A stretch of 64,000 nt of DNA from Heliocybe sulcata (Eukaryota > Basidiomycota > Agaricomycetes > Gloeophyllales > Gloeophyllaceae): contig ML213514.1 in NCBI GenBank assembly GCA_004369045.1, forward strand, positions 170,596-234,595, read 5' to 3'. The position numbers and the translations under genes were made by a program. Below the pieces are notes generated by a model that ran no database searches, was not told the DNA's origin, and saw only the letters and a list, made by a program, of their open reading frames with translations. This document shows positions 1 through 10,985 of the stretch, in pieces. How positions within the stretch are numbered: position 1 is the first letter of the stretch; each line of letters starts with the position of its first letter.

Positions 1-157
1 GTCCAATCTGTTAATTAGGCGATCACTGCGCTGTCGTGCATGGCCACGGAACCCCAGCCACAGCGTACAGTCATTAATACAGGCGCGAGACAGCAATACC
101 ATACGATTCACTAATCGGTCGTGTTACAAGTGCAACTCAGCCAGTTTAGGTCACCTC

Positions 158-1824
158 TTAACTAGTGCTATACGGCGAAATCCACCACTGACTCATAAGC
201 CAGTGATCGTCATCGCTCGCGAACATCTCTTTTGGACGGATCACAATCAAAGGGTCCGGCCAGTGATAAAGGTAGGAAACACCGTCTACTCTGCTCACGT
301 CCCAAATGCGATCATTCACACCAACAGTGATTAGAGAGGGGTAGTCCGCTGCCAGGTCGACAGCGAGGAAGGGATGATATCCCATGTCGTTACCGATGTA
401 CAAGAAGCGCAGATTTGATAACTGCCCAAGGCGGTCCAGCTGGCTGTGAGTTAGATTTGGCTATACACGAATGGAGCAGATGAAACGTACCAAAGGGATG
501 GTATGAGACTCGGCACGATCAAAGGACGAGGTCAGCCTAAGAGCTGACAGACCGTTTGGGAGGCAGCCACACAGTCGCTGGCACTGTTCGTAGGTCCAGG
601 TCATATAAGGCTCGTTCTGCAGGTTGTCTAGCTTCAAGCCCAGGCATTGAATGGGGCTCTTCTTGTGTAGAAAGGACGGGAGGATAGTAGTAGGATCCTC
701 GCAGAAGAAGAAGTCAAGATCGAGGCATCTCAGAGAAGTCCACTTTCGCAGAGCATCTATGAGAGGAGCTGATCGAGTTCCATTGACGCTCCATTCCGAG
801 GAAATCCGCAAGGAGTCCAGTTTAGGAAGCAACGCAGCATGGTCCTGGAGCAGGGCAAAGATGCCATCAGGCTCATCGTTACCAGCCGCCCGTAGTGACA
901 GAGACCGCAGGAAAGGAACTTGACGCAAGACAATCCCGACGCGAGGTAGAAGACTATGGAACAAGCTTTCCAAATGCAAGGAGGTAATATGCGATAAGCC
1001 AGGAAGATCATCCTTCAACAGCATTGCCTCGACCGAAATACTGGCGAGACTGGACTTGCTGTTGTGTACCACCTCCCAAATATCCACATTGTCCGGATCA
1101 TTTTCCTCGTACGGGCGGGATATTTCGACAAGATCGTACCAAGCCACTGAACGGAGCCCTTTAAACTGTCCCAGCTTCATGGTTCTCGTGGGACTGCGGA
1201 TAAGCACTTGGAACGCACAGTTAGCTAGGAGTAAGTATGCGTGTAGTATGTAGACGCAGACCAGCAGCGGATCGCGGAAGCCTGAGAGATTGGAACTGCG
1301 GGCAGAGTGTAGCCAGTTCATTTAGGAGGTCATCAGCTTCCTTTACATCCGGCCAATCTCCGTACCAGCGAAAACTCTGCAGCTGATGGGCATTGGCTAG
1401 CGCGTCTAATAGAGAGGTCATTGTACCTGGAAATGCAGACAGATCAATATCGGACTCCAAAAAGCGCGAGAGGATACGACGAGCCTTCCCTGAATTCCTG
1501 CAAGTACCCGGGCTTCCGGACTACCGTGATGCTCTTCACAACACTAGCGAAGTGTGCATCCTCAGCCATTCGCACGAGAATGTCTAGCGTAGTGTCGTAT
1601 AGCTTCTCGTCATACTCGACGGCTTCATCGTTCTTCTCTAGGACAAAGCGCGGCCTCAGAGTGTCGAGCAGAAGTATGACGTTGAAGTACAGAGTAATAG
1701 ATGAAAACGTTCGCCTGAGCGCGATGTCGTGAAAAGTACGACAGACACTGAGGCAACTGCAACAATCTACTCTGGCCAAATGGGTTATCACCTCCTCCCA
1801 TAGCTCGACGGGTAGAGACGACAT
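158..1824 (-). CDS. F-box / leucine-rich-repeat-like protein
   Basis: The start at 1824 opens an N-terminal F-box (MSSLPVELWEEVITHL, then a CRTFHDIAL helix), which in this family binds Skp1 and brings substrates to an SCF ubiquitin ligase. Downstream exons carry irregular leucine-rich segments (for example LRSLSLRAAG, LRCLDLDFFF, LSALRL), as in the many agaricomycete F-box proteins with degenerate LRRs. The C-terminal exon ends at 158 with a tryptophan- and proline-rich tail. Several introns are needed. Between the F-box exon (to about 1450) and the next coding stretch the reading frame changes near 1480-1500 without a clear intron of normal size, so either a very short intron or a frame error is possible. 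Substrate unknown. Confidence 0.75.
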
Positions 1825-2303
1825 GCAAAGGAGTACAGAGGAGGCAGCGGAGGCAGCGGAAGCACTGCAACCCGTGGCTCACCGGTCCACCAAAGGCGCT
1901 GTGGCTTCTCCTCGGTTGTATGTGCAGATTTGCGCATTATTGTGGCTTGAGATCCTAAATTCGAATGTCATTCACCAGTACTGTGTTCAGATGAAGTGTC
2001 TGCGAATTGGATATAGCCTCGTCATAACCAGATTCCTTCTAGGGTTTGTTTTAATTTATGGTACACGTATTCTACGGGAGTGATTCTTTTGCGCCTTCCG
2101 CTGAGTTCAGCATCCAGCATCAATATTGGATATTGGAATGCTGATGACGATGTTCTTGCCTCTGTGCCAGCCCACCGAGACTGAAATATACCCCTCCATG
2201 CTGTATGATGATTATACTCAAATCACACACACACATAAGCCTGGAACAATCCAGATACTCATTCGATAGTACACAAGCCTCCGAGGGACAAAACCAATAC
2301 ATT
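1825..2303. other. Intergenic stretch
   Basis: No gene is supported here. It holds the 5' flank of the F-box gene and the 3' flank of the kinase-like gene. A small repeat of the ATATTGG word lies near 2130. Confidence 0.5.
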
Positions 2304-2938
2304 ACATGGCAACTTCCAGACGCGGGGTGCTCGGACCTGCAGACCCTGAGCCCATCCTCGCACTGTCTGAAGGGGGCGGTGGCATGGCGAGGAACATCGC
2401 GTTTGACCCACGGGTAACTAGGTTTATGCGCGCTACCCTCCCTACTAACGTTGACGGATCCAGCAGTGCTGACAAACCATCGACATCTTCCTGCCGTCGC
2501 GAGTCTGTATATGCATGCATCAATATCATGTTATGCAGGGTCGGTGCAGGACAAGGGCTAACGTACATGCTCTCCAGGGTCGGCAGGATCAGAAATCCGT
2601 CCTTGACGACGTCGTATTCGGACAGGTCTTCCAAGGCGTGCCGAGCGTCGTCCAGATCGAGAGCATGCAGGAAATTTGACTCGGGGCCGGCGAGTTGCAG
2701 GGTGAGTTTCTTGAATGCGTTGGATAATTCGGTCTTTTCGTTCTCGCTACCGCCTGCCAGAGAGGGGCGGAGCCATAAAGGAAGACGCGCGCATGCCTAG
2801 AGGGGAGCGGTGGTGATGTTCTGCCACCCGCCGATGGATACCTGCGATGGCCGTTACAGACATGACTTAAGCGCAAGCCAGCTGAACAAACATACGATCT
2901 CGGAAGGTTCATCTGGCGAGACGAAGATATTCTTCAGA

Positions 2939-3004
2939 GTGAGCCTATGCAAATCAATGCCCCTCCTTTTGGAGGGGTTCTCAAAACCCGCATTATGGCT
3001 CACT
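2939..3004. repeat. Imperfect palindrome at the insertion edge
   Basis: AGTGAGCC (2939-2946) and GGCTCACT (2997-3004) are exact inverted copies, and between them CCCCTCC-TTTT-GGAGGGG (2960-2977) forms a perfect 7-base stem with a 4-base loop. One arm is host coding sequence (the LHRLTL codons). The other arm lies inside the insertion, close to the gap. Confidence 0.6.
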
Positions 3005-3053
3005 TTTCGACCAACCGGCTTTTGCCGATTTTGCTCGTATTTGCTCACAGTGG

Positions 3054-3838
3054 NNNNNNNNNNNNNNNNNNNNNNNNNNNNNNNNNNNNNNNNNNNNNNN
3101 NNNNNNNNNNNNNNNNNNNNNNNNNNNNNNNNNNNNNNNNNNNNNNNNNNNNNNNNNNNNNNNNNNNNNNNNNNNNNNNNNNNNNNNNNNNNNNNNNNNN
3201 NNNNNNNNNNNNNNNNNNNNNNNNNNNNNNNNNNNNNNNNNNNNNNNNNNNNNNNNNNNNNNNNNNNNNNNNNNNNNNNNNNNNNNNNNNNNNNNNNNNN
3301 NNNNNNNNNNNNNNNNNNNNNNNNNNNNNNNNNNNNNNNNNNNNNNNNNNNNNNNNNNNNNNNNNNNNNNNNNNNNNNNNNNNNNNNNNNNNNNNNNNNN
3401 NNNNNNNNNNNNNNNNNNNNNNNNNNNNNNNNNNNNNNNNNNNNNNNNNNNNNNNNNNNNNNNNNNNNNNNNNNNNNNNNNNNNNNNNNNNNNNNNNNNN
3501 NNNNNNNNNNNNNNNNNNNNNNNNNNNNNNNNNNNNNNNNNNNNNNNNNNNNNNNNNNNNNNNNNNNNNNNNNNNNNNNNNNNNNNNNNNNNNNNNNNNN
3601 NNNNNNNNNNNNNNNNNNNNNNNNNNNNNNNNNNNNNNNNNNNNNNNNNNNNNNNNNNNNNNNNNNNNNNNNNNNNNNNNNNNNNNNNNNNNNNNNNNNN
3701 NNNNNNNNNNNNNNNNNNNNNNNNNNNNNNNNNNNNNNNNNNNNNNNNNNNNNNNNNNNNNNNNNNNNNNNNNNNNNNNNNNNNNNNNNNNNNNNNNNNN
3801 NNNNNNNNNNNNNNNNNNNNNNNNNNNNNNNNNNNNNN
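3054..3838. other. Assembly gap (785 N)
   Basis: A run of N. Its place inside a probable repeat suggests a collapsed or unreadable repetitive stretch. Confidence 0.99.
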
Positions 3839-3935
3839 GTAGCAAAGATGGTTATAAGACGGGCATTCCTACCTCCCGCCACATGTTCGGGATTTGCCAT
3901 TGGGTGTCAGATTCAATCTCCGGCTCACTGAGTTA

Positions 3936-4907
3936 CGAGTCCTGAGGTTATGAAGGAGCATCTTTAGCCAGAGAAATCTGGCCAGTCGTGTGCCGAACTT
4001 TGTAATTCGTGAGAAATTGTGCCGAGAAGTCGCGGGAACCCTGTTTGTAGTCTGCATTCATTTTTTTGTATTGAATTGAAAGTCCGCTTGTAGTGGCCAC
4101 TACGCGCCCATTTTGTAGTCTCATTTTTCTCCGTTTTCCCTCTCGCTCCACTCCTATCACACGGATATTTTTCATGTTTTAAATATATCATATAAACGCA
4201 CATGCGGTACTGTAGGAATATTTTAATGTATATAAGGTTTGTATCCAGCTTGTGGATAATCATTTCGTGTGGCAGGCACTACAACATGGTTTGTTATCGT
4301 GGGAACAGTTTTCTGGCGCCACATTTCCGCGCGGATTGAGAATCCTCTCATCTCATTGGCTGTTGGCTGATCCTTCGTTCAGTTGTGGCGTCTCTTGTTT
4401 TCGGTCTAATCTCACTTCCGTGGTTTTTATGTGGTATTGCTGTGTGCACCATCCTATGATCTATCCATGTCTTAATACAGGGTGTTGGTTGTGTACTATG
4501 CTGTTTAGTTTAAGATCAAATTACTCATATGTAATGAAGACCCTTTACTCAGCTATTAATAATTCTCCATGCGCTCGGAATGTCGGTCGCTTGGAAGTTC
4601 ACGAAGCGGTTGCTCGTCTGCGGTACCTTAAATACTATGAATTCTCCTTTGTACTGAGTGCTCTCACACTCTCTTGTGATCAATTCATTGTACATGTGTT
4701 AGATACCTCTACCTCCGATTATAATAAAATGTGTATCTTTCATCCGGGCCGGCTTGGTTGGACATGTATCACCTTGAATTTGCATGAATTGATTTGATCT
4801 TTGTCAGAAATCTGAAGTGTATGTCGATAGGGACACTACTTCAAGCAGAAACAAGACTGCCACACTGGCAATATATTCGGAAATAATTTAGATAACCTCA
4901 GGACTCG
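3936..4907. repeat. 16-base perfect inverted repeat pair bounding about 0.97 kb
   Basis: CGAGTCCTGAGGTTAT at 3936-3951 returns as its exact reverse complement at 4892-4907. Neither arm extends cleanly further. The DNA between is AT-rich without a supported gene. It may be a small element nested in the larger insertion, or the inner ends of an inverted arrangement. No direct flanking duplication is evident (TTA on the left, AAA on the right). Confidence 0.6.
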
Positions 4908-6459
4908 AAATCCATGCCATGCTTGCAATGGCCCTCTTCAACAAGTGTCACCGAGCAGGGAGTAAGGCTAGACAATCCACTAAGAAGTGCTGTTTGGGCC
5001 TTTGGCATTGAACATCGCTTGTATCAAAGTCTTGTTGAGCTCATGTAGTGTGTTTAAAATTAATTTAACTTAAAGGAGGGGCCAGTTACCGACGGCAGTC
5101 GGAGCTTCCCAAGTCGAGAAGGGGGCCATCAGTGGATCGTCGGAGTCCAACCCGCGGCATCGGTTGACGAGCTCGGACATTAGACCTGCGGTCCGCTCCA
5201 CCTGCCTTCAACGCTACGCTGATAATCCGCCGACGTGTCTTGGGAGAACATTACGCGCGAGCTGTCGAGCTCCCGCTGTGCGCAGGCGAGGTAGTACGCT
5301 TTGGCAGTATTGAAGGGGCCGCGGTCGAGGTCAAGGTGTGCGCGGCCGTCCAGGTAGAATATGGGTCTTGCGACGGGACCCAGGGTGATCTCTCCGTCCT
5401 CTTGCTGATAGAGGCTACCCAGCTTATCAAACCGCAAGGAGAAGATTTCCAGCATATACTTCACTATTTGCGCGACTATCTCGTGTTGCTGGAAGGATGT
5501 GAGCGTAGGGAATAGTGCTTCCAGAGAGGTGCCGTTGATCTGACTCCAAGATGTATAAGGACGCTATAGTCTTGGAGGAGAGTAGAAGCTACCTTCTCTA
5601 TTAGGATGTACGGTCCTAGAGCGTTGCCTGTCTCAAAGCCATACGCGATGACCGGCACCACAGGGACTGATGTGTGATTTCGGACGTATATCATGGTTGC
5701 AGCCTAGTGGATCGGCATCACCGGGCATGCATCTTATGCAGAGCTTAGCCTGCCGTACCTCTGACTTTAGAAGAGGGGCCAAAGCACTGGAGGTAGCCAC
5801 TCGAGCGACAATGTCAGGGCCCCCTGAGAGAGCGACATGATAGGACTGCGCGACCGTGACATACATCAGCAATCACGCACTGAGCTATTGCGAGTGACAT
5901 ACCCTGCAGACTTCGTCTTTGGGAGGTGTTAGCGGCGGTTGCAAAATGGCGTGTATTTGCATTGACCTTTGCCGAGCAGATTTATCGAGACAACAGAGCG
6001 GCCGGTCTTCTCTTGTACGACCTCCTTCAATGCATCGAAATCGATAGTCTGTGCAGAGGTAGCTGTAGACATGTCGAGGTCGAAACTGGGAGGAGAACGG
6101 TGTCAGAGAACTTTATTTAATGGGCAAGCTGCGTCATCGACCAAACGACTTACACGTGTATGATATGGTTCGGATATTGGAGGACACGCTCTAGCTTTAA
6201 TCTCGACATGGGATATATCAGCGTAGAGGACGCGCTTTCATACAACAATTATCCTTGAGAAGAGGATCTCCTGCCGCTGGTCGTTCGCGTGAAGCATCGC
6301 CGGCGCCGAGTCAGCGCCCAAGGATATCTTTTATAAGTAGTGTCGACATTCAGCTGATAGTACCAGATCAAGTCAACGGTGTAGATCTGAGCAAGATCGG
6401 GCGCATCTCCGATCGCGGACTAGGTTCGAGCTCTTACCAGCTCCTCGCCACAAGCAAAT

Positions 6460-6855
6460 ATGTCTGATACTCCTTCCGACTGGCACACAGTGTGAGGGCA
6501 TAACCACATCTCCAAGAGAACATAACCTTTGACGACAGTTACATGCAGAACTGTGCGAGTACCCTTTGCATCGGCTAAGCATGCGGCCATCGCAAAGCAA
6601 GTTATCGAGGTCGACAGAGAGTTACAGCCGCATGCGGTGAAGAGATCACTGACAGTCGAAGACGATGTGCTGGTAGCGTACGTTATAATCTTAACTGTAG
6701 CTCTGATGGCATACTGACGTGTGGCAAACAGGACGTTCACGACCCTGACGGTCAGATTAGCGAGGCTGACTCTGAACGCCTTCCTCGAAAACGTAGAGCT
6801 AGTCGTTCGGACAATCGGACAATTTGGAGAAGACGCAGAACGGGTCCCGAGCTAG
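6460..6855 (+). CDS. PCC1: PCC1, EKC/KEOPS complex subunit
   Basis: Three short exons: 6460-6491, 6549-6677 and 6732-6855, with introns of 57 and 54 bases (GTGAGG..GCAG and GTACGT..ACAG). Together they give a 94-residue protein beginning MSDTPSDWHTVTVRVPF. It contains AKQVIEVDRELQP, then KRSLTVEDDVLVATF, and ends with RLARLTLNAFLENVELVVRT split over the last exon. This is the Pcc1 fold: a small alpha/beta subunit that dimerises and binds Kae1 in the KEOPS complex, which makes the t6A modification on tRNAs reading ANN codons. Length fits the family (about 80-110 residues). The intron choice is supported because it alone keeps all three exons in frame. Confidence 0.92.
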
Positions 6856-6962
6856 CGATACATCATGTTGCACAACAACAGCCGCACGCTCAAGAGATAC
6901 ATTATTCAAAATATACACCTCTAGTGCACATTGACTTTTTCCTTCTCTGGTTATCTTTTACT

Positions 6963-8518
6963 TCAAGCATCAGCGCCGTCAGCCTTCTCCTCCTCCGTCT
7001 TGGCCTTCTTCTTCTTCGCCTTCTTGTCCTCGCGCAGCTTCTTCGTCAGGAGCTCCTTCAACTCGGGATCCTCCAGCTCCTTCTCCGACTTGACCAGCTC
7101 AGGCTTGTACCAAACTGGCGGATGAGTGATCAAGGCCGGACCAGCGGGTAGGAGAGCAATAGTGAAGTGGAACGCGGCAACAACAGTGCCCGCAGGGGTG
7201 TAGCTAAAGAGCGGGATGAAAACAAATCCCGCATGCGCTCGTAGACTGACACTTACACGACCTCATAAGGCTTAACCAGGTTATGCTGGACTGCCTCCTG
7301 AAGGCCTAGCCGTGCCCGCTTCTCATCCTCGAGAACGCGGATGTTGAAGGGGAAGGCTCCCGCCTTCTTTTGGACATCCGAGAACACTGCTCTCGACGTC
7401 TTCATCTTGAGCTGGTAGGTGACAGTCGACTCGCGCTGGTAGACGGTAGTCCGCGATTCCTCCGTCCGAGCCTACGATATCACGCTCAGTCAAACCAGTT
7501 CCCAGATGATCTCCTTTGAAAATCATACCTTGCCGTCCTCGCCCGTAGAAACAAGGATGTCGACACCGTACACCTCGTTCTCAGCAAACGTCGCCGTCTC
7601 GAAATCCTTTTTCTGCTGTTCACTTGGGTTCAGGATGATGCGCTTCTTGCCGTCGATGACGTTTTGCGTCTGTTGACAAGAAAGCATGCCTCCACAGGCG
7701 GTCAACGACCATGCCAGAATGAGACACCGAGAGATTGAAACGCACCTTCGACAGGCTTGCAGCCAAACGCCGTCGCCACTTTCTCCACTGCGTTCGTGAC
7801 ATCCCAATTTTTGTTGCCTACTTTCACTAGGCGCATAGCAACCTCAGCAGCGGTCCATGCAGCCTGCAATGCATCTGCGCGTCTGCCCGTGACGGGCTCC
7901 TGCTCCGAAGCACCAACGACGAGCGTCTCGGCGTTGATTGCTGCAAAGCCATCGATGTGAGCACCTAGGTGCAGCTTCACGACGTCGTCTTTCGCCAGCG
8001 TCTGGCCAGACGTGGGATCGGATCTACGAAGCACGACGAAAGCCAGATGAATGAATATATTCCTATATCAAAACGACCGGGATACGCACTCAAGCGGTGA
8101 ATAGTGCGCTACCGCATTGTTGACAGAAACGCAGGTAGGAAACGCGATACCTGCGTATCTTACAATAAATATCCAGTAAACATGCGTCACGAGAAACACA
8201 AACGTACCCTTGCTGACTTTCACGCCCTTGACCGATTTGTTATACACCGCACCCGTGCCCTGCTCGACAAGCTTGTCTCCTGCAACACACAGGTCGATAA
8301 CCTTTGCTCCCTCCACGGCAAGCTCCACCAACTTCTTCAAAGCATTGTTCACGATATCCGCGGCCGTCTACCCGCCGCCCAGTCACCTTCTTGGATCTTA
8401 GCCGATAACTTTACGGCAAACTTACCTTGTACTTGGTGAAATCGGCCTCCGCGGTCGACTTCACCTCAGCAGGAGGCGCTTGCTCTGGAGGCACTTGCTC
8501 TGTGGCTGGTTCAGCCAT
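6963..8518 (-). CDS. PA2G4/EBP1-type proliferation-associated protein (methionine-aminopeptidase fold)
   Basis: The ATG at 8518 opens MAEPATEQVPPEQAPPAEV. Successive exons carry LKKLVELAVEGAKVIDLC, IAFPTCVSVNNAVAHYSPL, LAKDDVVKLHLGAHIDGF, NWDVTNAVEKVATAFGCKP and GVDILVSTGEDGK. These are the landmarks of the pita-bread M24 fold in the PA2G4/EBP1/Cdb4 family. The family has lost aminopeptidase metal ligands and acts instead as a ribosome- and RNA-binding factor in growth control. The C-terminus (EELTKKLREDKKAKKKKAK region) is the expected basic Lys-rich tail and ends at 6963. Five or more introns. The length, about 390 residues, is normal. It lies tail to tail with PCC1, only 107 bases apart. 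Confidence 0.92.
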
Positions 8519-8821
8519 GATTTGGGCAAATCGATGGGGAATGTGAGATGAAAAGAAGAAGAGGTAACGATAATCGGTCCCGTGCAGGCGTATACTTCAA
8601 TTTATTCGCGACTCGCAACGTGAGCCTCGCAGACCTTCCTCTTTGGGCCCGGAATCTCATAGCGGTGAATAGGTGGCCATGGGTATCGAAAAGCATATAA
8701 TAGCTGAGTATAAAAAGCGTACGACTGCGAGGTATATAGGGTATGATATGATAGCAAAGACAAGAAATGAATATATAGATCCAGCCAGATACGCACTCTC
8801 CTACGCGAGTGCCAGTGGGTT
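8519..8821. other. Intergenic stretch
   Basis: About 300 bases holding the promoter of the PA2G4-like gene and the 3' end of the methyltransferase gene. No tRNA or other gene was seen. Confidence 0.5.
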
Positions 8822-10719
8822 TTATCCCTTGTCTGCAGTGCGCGCCTTCCCTTTCGACAAGGGTCTTCGGGCAACGAAGGCGCGGACAATGCGACAGACG
8901 CCTGTCTCGTTCTCCGAGTTGTAAGGTTTATCCTGGTCGTCTATGTGCCCAGCGCCTTGTCTCCAGATCTTCCACTCGGGGCGTTCCATATCCTGAAGGG
9001 GCTCTTGCCATAGCAAACAGGCATGCACACGGTCACGCATACTGACCCGGTCCATCATGTCACTGGGATATGTACGTAAGAATCCAGTCCATGATGCACA
9101 ATATGAAGACGTACTTGTACCAGTTCGACCACGCCACTTCAAACTCGTCTCGACAAGTATTCTGGCTGGGCCTCTCCTTTAGCGGATGTACCTTAGGATC
9201 ATCTCCGTAAAGCCGCTGGAATTCCACCCATATCGACTCTTTGCATGCAGTGATGAGCCGAACCATGCGCATCAAGTGTATGGGAGCGCAGGACTGGATC
9301 ATGGTGGAAGCCTGCCGTTTCGTAGGCTCTAGTGCAGGTCCTGAGTTCACAGACAAACCCCTCAGCCGCGACTTAAGCTCCAGTATATCGCTTAGGTCAA
9401 TTTGGATGTCCGGGGCGGGTACCGGCTTTCTGCTGCCATCGACCAGCGTGCTGTTCGGCGGCATCGGAATATGCAGAGCCTCATGCGTATTGACCTCAGT
9501 ATAGTCCAGTGACGAGAGGTAAAAAGGAAGGAGGGAGTGCAGGCGAGGTGCAAGGAATCGGGCGTGCAGCATGGCGTCCCACGCTGCCTTGAGTTTTGAA
9601 TGGTCTCGGCTGTCGCTCACGTACTCCGACGCTCTGGGTTTTGATGTCCGACTTGGAACAAGAAGCGAATTCTGGGAGTCCGACTGGAGCGTCTTGTTGA
9701 CGAATGATACCTGTTCCGAGCTGGGCGTCTCGAGGTCATAGAGTGTGCTGGACCGAGCGGTCGACAGACTTCGAGTGGATACGCCATAGCCAGTGGTAGA
9801 TGGCAGGATGACCGCGCCTAGCTCGGGCGACGGCGTTGCGGAGTTGGGGAGAGGTCCGCAGGGAAAAATCAGATCATCTTCGATGACCTAAAGAGATTAT
9901 GTCATTCATAGATCGCCGCCGACGAGATAAATCAGCAAACCTCGAGGTGTCCGCCCGGTTGCAAGATTCGAAAAATTCCCTAACAGCGGTGAGAATTGCC
10001 ACGCGACAAACCATACCATGCAAACTCACTTCTAGTAAATCTTGCCACTGAAATTAGATATTAACGAATTTACTGAGTCAGGGCGTACTGGATTTCTCAC
10101 CTCGTCTTCAGGAACTCCAAGTCCGACACCAGCTATTCTGACATAGTCAAAGTGAGCGGAGGGGAATGGTAATTCCTCCAGGCTAAGAAATGCTGGCTGT
10201 GAGTGGAAGTGATACAGAGTACACAAGGAGCAGGATACGTACAAATTTCCATGTACCCAGTCTATACGCTTGAAGATGTCCCGGTAGTCAGGAAGCCGTT
10301 CAAGCTTGGGCTGAACATCTTGGATGTCGAATCCAACGAAAGTACTGTCCTGGTAAAATAGGTAGGTGCCTTGCTCGGTGAATGAAATATGCGGTCCAGT
10401 GGGCAACAGACTAACCTTCCACTGCTGAGCTGCGCTGATTACCCAGTATCCACCGCCACAGCCTAGGTCCAGTATTCTCCGTGGCGGGGGGTCCGGATGG
10501 TGCACTGTCAAGCTCTTAAATATGCTTTGCATGTACATATGATTCCAATTATCACTGACAAAATATGCTCAGCGTTACGGCGGACAATTGAGGTCTGACT
10601 CACAAATCCATGATATCGTTCGTGTACACCAGCGGGTATGGGACCTCGCCCGACCTGCGTTTGTGCTTCCGGCCCCTTAAGAGCTCCGCTTGCACATCCT
10701 TGGCGACCGATGCGGTCAT
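8822..10719 (-). CDS. Class I SAM-dependent methyltransferase, fungal type
   Basis: The first exon starts with ATG at 10719 (MTASVAKDVQAELLRGRKHK) and reads PYPLVYTNDIMDL up to a GTGAGT donor. The second exon holds the SAM-binding motif I, ILDLGCGGGYWVISAA (near 10470-10420), then STFVGFDIQDVQPKL (motif II), LPFPSAHFDYVRIAGVGLG (post-motif) and LQPGGHLEVIEDDLIFP, all typical of the Rossmann-fold class I group. A long disordered Ser/Thr-rich linker follows (about 9900-9630), and a helical C-terminal region ends at 8822. Similar proteins are common in Agaricomycetes with no known substrate. The alternative ATG at 10726 lies in another frame and does not give the conserved first exon. Confidence 0.85.
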
Positions 10720-10985
10720 TGCTCACTGCAACAAAAGCCCGTCGCCGCCACCAGCAATGTCGGGCTGAGCAAAGGACTCGGAAAGCAAGACGGCGGACCC
10801 TTGCAGATTAGGAATGAACCCGACGGGGGACGCCATACCGGACAAGAGAAGAAGATCGTAGATCTCGCCTTCCAGAAAGGACCCCGAACTGACCCTTAAT
10901 TAACATATCGGGGTCTTTACTATTACGTAATGTTTGCCGTCCATATTCTGCCGCTTAAGCGCTCATCGTCCTTCACGACATACTC
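10720..10985. promoter_or_regulatory. Divergent promoter region of the methyltransferase and NDUFB8 genes
   Basis: The two start codons point away from each other and lie 266 bases apart, so the promoters must share this space. No TATA box is clear. Confidence 0.5.

Larger units (their letters stand above)
2960..5081. mobile_element. About 2.1-kb insertion in the kinase-like gene, unclassified
   Basis: This segment separates two halves of one coding region. Its ends read CCCCTCCTTT (2960-2969) and AAAGGAGGGG (5072-5081), a perfect 10-base inverted pair, as expected for a DNA transposon with short terminal inverted repeats. The readable inside is AT-richer than the neighbouring genes and holds no recognisable transposase. 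A 181-codon open frame at 4252-4797 resembles nothing I know and is rich in Cys and aromatic residues, as non-coding frames often are. A clear target-site duplication is not visible, and 785 bases are unread. A non-autonomous DNA transposon is the simplest reading. The superfamily is not assigned. Confidence 0.5.
2304..6072 (-). pseudogene. APH/choline-kinase-like phosphotransferase gene, split by an insertion
   Basis: The amino-terminal half runs from an ATG at 6072 (MSTATSAQTIDF) to about 5082. It has the family's GGPDIVARV strand and TMIYVRNHTSVPVP region, then LRFDKLGSLY, the YLDGRAHLDLDRGPF segment and ELVNRCRGLD. The catalytic part follows only after 2.1 kb, at about 2854-2960: IDLHRLTLKNIFVSPDEP SE, matching the family's H-x-L-x-x-x-N loop and the DWxA strand (here FSWLA). 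A C-terminal exon (LPLWLRPSLAGGSENEKT, then a helical stretch) ends near 2304. Read across the insertion, the codons join as VGNWP|IDLHRL in one frame. There is also an apparent single frame shift near 5178, and the Asp of the usual DW motif reads as Ser. Probably a broken copy. The family is widespread in Agaricomycetes and its substrate is unknown. Confidence 0.7.

Noticed and set aside
2125-2190. snoRNA-like C and D boxes (TGATGAC and CTGA)
   Set aside because: The boxes are only about 40 bases apart and the possible end stem is five bases. Too weak.
2810-3945. Long frames across the gap
   Set aside because: They are made of N and give no information apart from the short ends.
4252-4797. 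181-codon open frame in the insertion
   Set aside because: No domain recognised, odd Cys- and aromatic-rich composition, and its own flanks suggest repeat DNA. Not listed as a gene.
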